A stretch of DNA of 5,950 nucleotides from Coprothermobacterota bacterium (GTDB taxonomy: Bacteria; Caldisericota; JANLFM01). The stretch covers positions 1-5,950 of the forward strand of contig JAPLHX010000326.1 of NCBI GenBank assembly GCA_026389415.1, in the 5' to 3' direction. The notes beneath the pieces were generated by a model, which worked only from the letters and a program-made list of their open reading frames with translations, made no database searches and was not told the DNA's origin. This document shows, one piece after another, positions 5,229 through 5,950 of this stretch (the stretch's first letter is position 1; every line of letters begins with the position of its first letter). Made by a program: the position numbers and the translations under genes.

Positions 5229-5950
5229 TCATCCACCTCGGGGAATTTGGCGCAAGCGCAAGTAACTCCGGTAGCGGCGATCGTCAATTTCACCACGCTC
5301 CACGGCTTGCTTGACCGCGCAGTCCGGTTCTCGATCATGACGACAGTCCACACCAAAGCGGCAATCCGCTAGAAACGGCTGGAACTCGCGAAACAGCCGA
5401 TCCACGCGGATCCCTTTCGGCTCCCATAAAGCAAACTCTCGCATACCGGGGGTATCCACCAGATAACCGCCAAAGTCCAGCGGGAACAGCGTCATCCCGC
5501 TGGTAGTGTGCCGTCCTTTGTCCGTATTACGGTTGACTTCACCCACCCGTTCGCCCAGCCCCGGCTGAAGTGCGTTCAGCAAGCTGGTTTTGCCCACACC
5601 GGATTTACCGATCAGAACGGAGACTAAACCGGTTAGCGCTTCCTGCAATTCCGGCAGGCCTTCTTCCGTAACGACACTGGTGAACAACAGCGGATATCCG
5701 ATCCGTTGATAGACTCCGACTTCCCGGCGAAACTGGATTTGATCAACCAAATCCATCTTGGCAATGCAAATGATGGGCGGAATCTCAGCCAGGTCGGCCG
5801 CAAGCAGGTAGCGATCGAGCAGACTCCATTTCGGCATCGGTGCAGCAGCGGCCATCACGATTACTGCCTGGTCCACATTGGCCACGATCACGTGCTCCAG
5901 CGGGATTGCGCCCGCGGCCCTGCGGTGAAATGAGTTTCGCCGCTCTTGCA
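5229..5950 (-). CDS. rsgA: Ribosome small-subunit GTPase RsgA (5' part cut by window edge)
   Basis: Circularly permuted GTPase that binds the 30S decoding region and acts in late maturation of the small ribosomal subunit. About 239 residues are visible; the reading frame stays open through 5950, so most of the N-terminal OB-fold domain lies outside. A GTG at 5891 is internal, not the start: the residues before it (ERRNSF...IPLEHV, then IVANVDQAV) are the normal link between OB and GTPase domains. GTPase motifs appear in permuted order: G4 as AKMD (near 5751-5762), G1 GKSGVGKT (near 5586-5609), a GRHTTS stretch corresponding to G2, and G3 DTPG (near 5445-5456). The C-terminal zinc knuckle has C-X5-C-X-H-X5-C, then CAVKQAVERGEIDDRRYRSY. 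Two small deviations: A in place of the usual N or T of G4, and one extra residue between the first two zinc cysteines compared with the homologues I recall. It is followed by recA in the same direction. Confidence 0.96.
   Translation of the reverse strand, partial: QERRNSFHRRAAGAIPLEHVIVANVDQAVIVMAAAAPMPKWSLLDRYLLAADLAEIPPIICIAKMDLVDQIQFRREVGVYQRIGYPLLFTSVVTEEGLPELQEALTGLVSVLIGKSGVGKTSLLNALQPGLGERVGEVNRNTDKGRHTTSGMTLFPLDFGGYLVDTPGMREFALWEPKGIRVDRLFREFQPFLADCRFGVDCRHDREPDCAVKQAVERGEIDDRRYRSYLRLRQIPRGG

Noticed and set aside
4778..5314. Plus-strand open frame crossing the recA promoter region
   Set aside because: It overlaps recA, its upstream region and the end of rsgA in antisense, with no recognisable domain.
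1..5950. Novel defence, mobile or biosynthetic system
   Set aside because: Every reading frame of useful length on the coding strand is assigned to a well-known family in a known gene order; the gaps are all under 170 nt.

Overview
This is an ordinary, tightly packed chromosomal segment with mid-50s percent G+C by eye. All eight recognisable genes lie on the minus strand, so transcription runs from the right edge to the left. In that order they are rsgA (5' end outside the window), recA, recX, rny (RNase Y), ymdB (metallophosphoesterase), two tandem spoVS paralogues, and miaB (3' end outside the window). I see no insertion sequence, phage gene, CRISPR array, tRNA or rRNA, and no broken gene.

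The order recA-(recX)-rny-ymdB-spoVS-...-miaB is well known from Bacillota such as Bacillus subtilis. The AGGAGG-type ribosome binding sites and the SpoVS proteins fit a Gram-positive spore-former or a relative. SpoVS and this gene order also occur outside Bacillota (Deinococcus-Thermus, some Chloroflexota). The RsgA G3 region here does not look like the Bacillus form. I therefore favour deep-branching Bacillota or Chloroflexota and do not name a genus.

Layout. 5229-5950: the GTPase and zinc domains of ribosome assembly factor RsgA. 5063-5228: a 166-nt gap holding a likely recA promoter and an 18-nt palindrome. 3560-5062: recA then recX, 9 nt apart or less, giving recombinase and modulator from one transcript. 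1203-3517: rny and ymdB, sharing one base; a hairpin in the recX-rny gap covers the rny ribosome binding site. 624-1161: the spoVS pair, 4 nt apart, preceded by a candidate internal promoter and followed by a strong intrinsic terminator at 571-607. 1-551: the first 183 codons of miaB, starting only about 20 nt beyond that terminator.

Functionally the segment joins DNA repair (RecA/RecX), mRNA turnover (RNase Y), developmental regulation (YmdB, SpoVS) and translation (RsgA, MiaB). I found no undescribed system. The points worth a second look are regulatory (the rny hairpin, the recA palindrome with no classical SOS box, the terminator in front of miaB) and evolutionary (the spoVS duplication, rsgA beside recA, the variant RecA Walker A motif).
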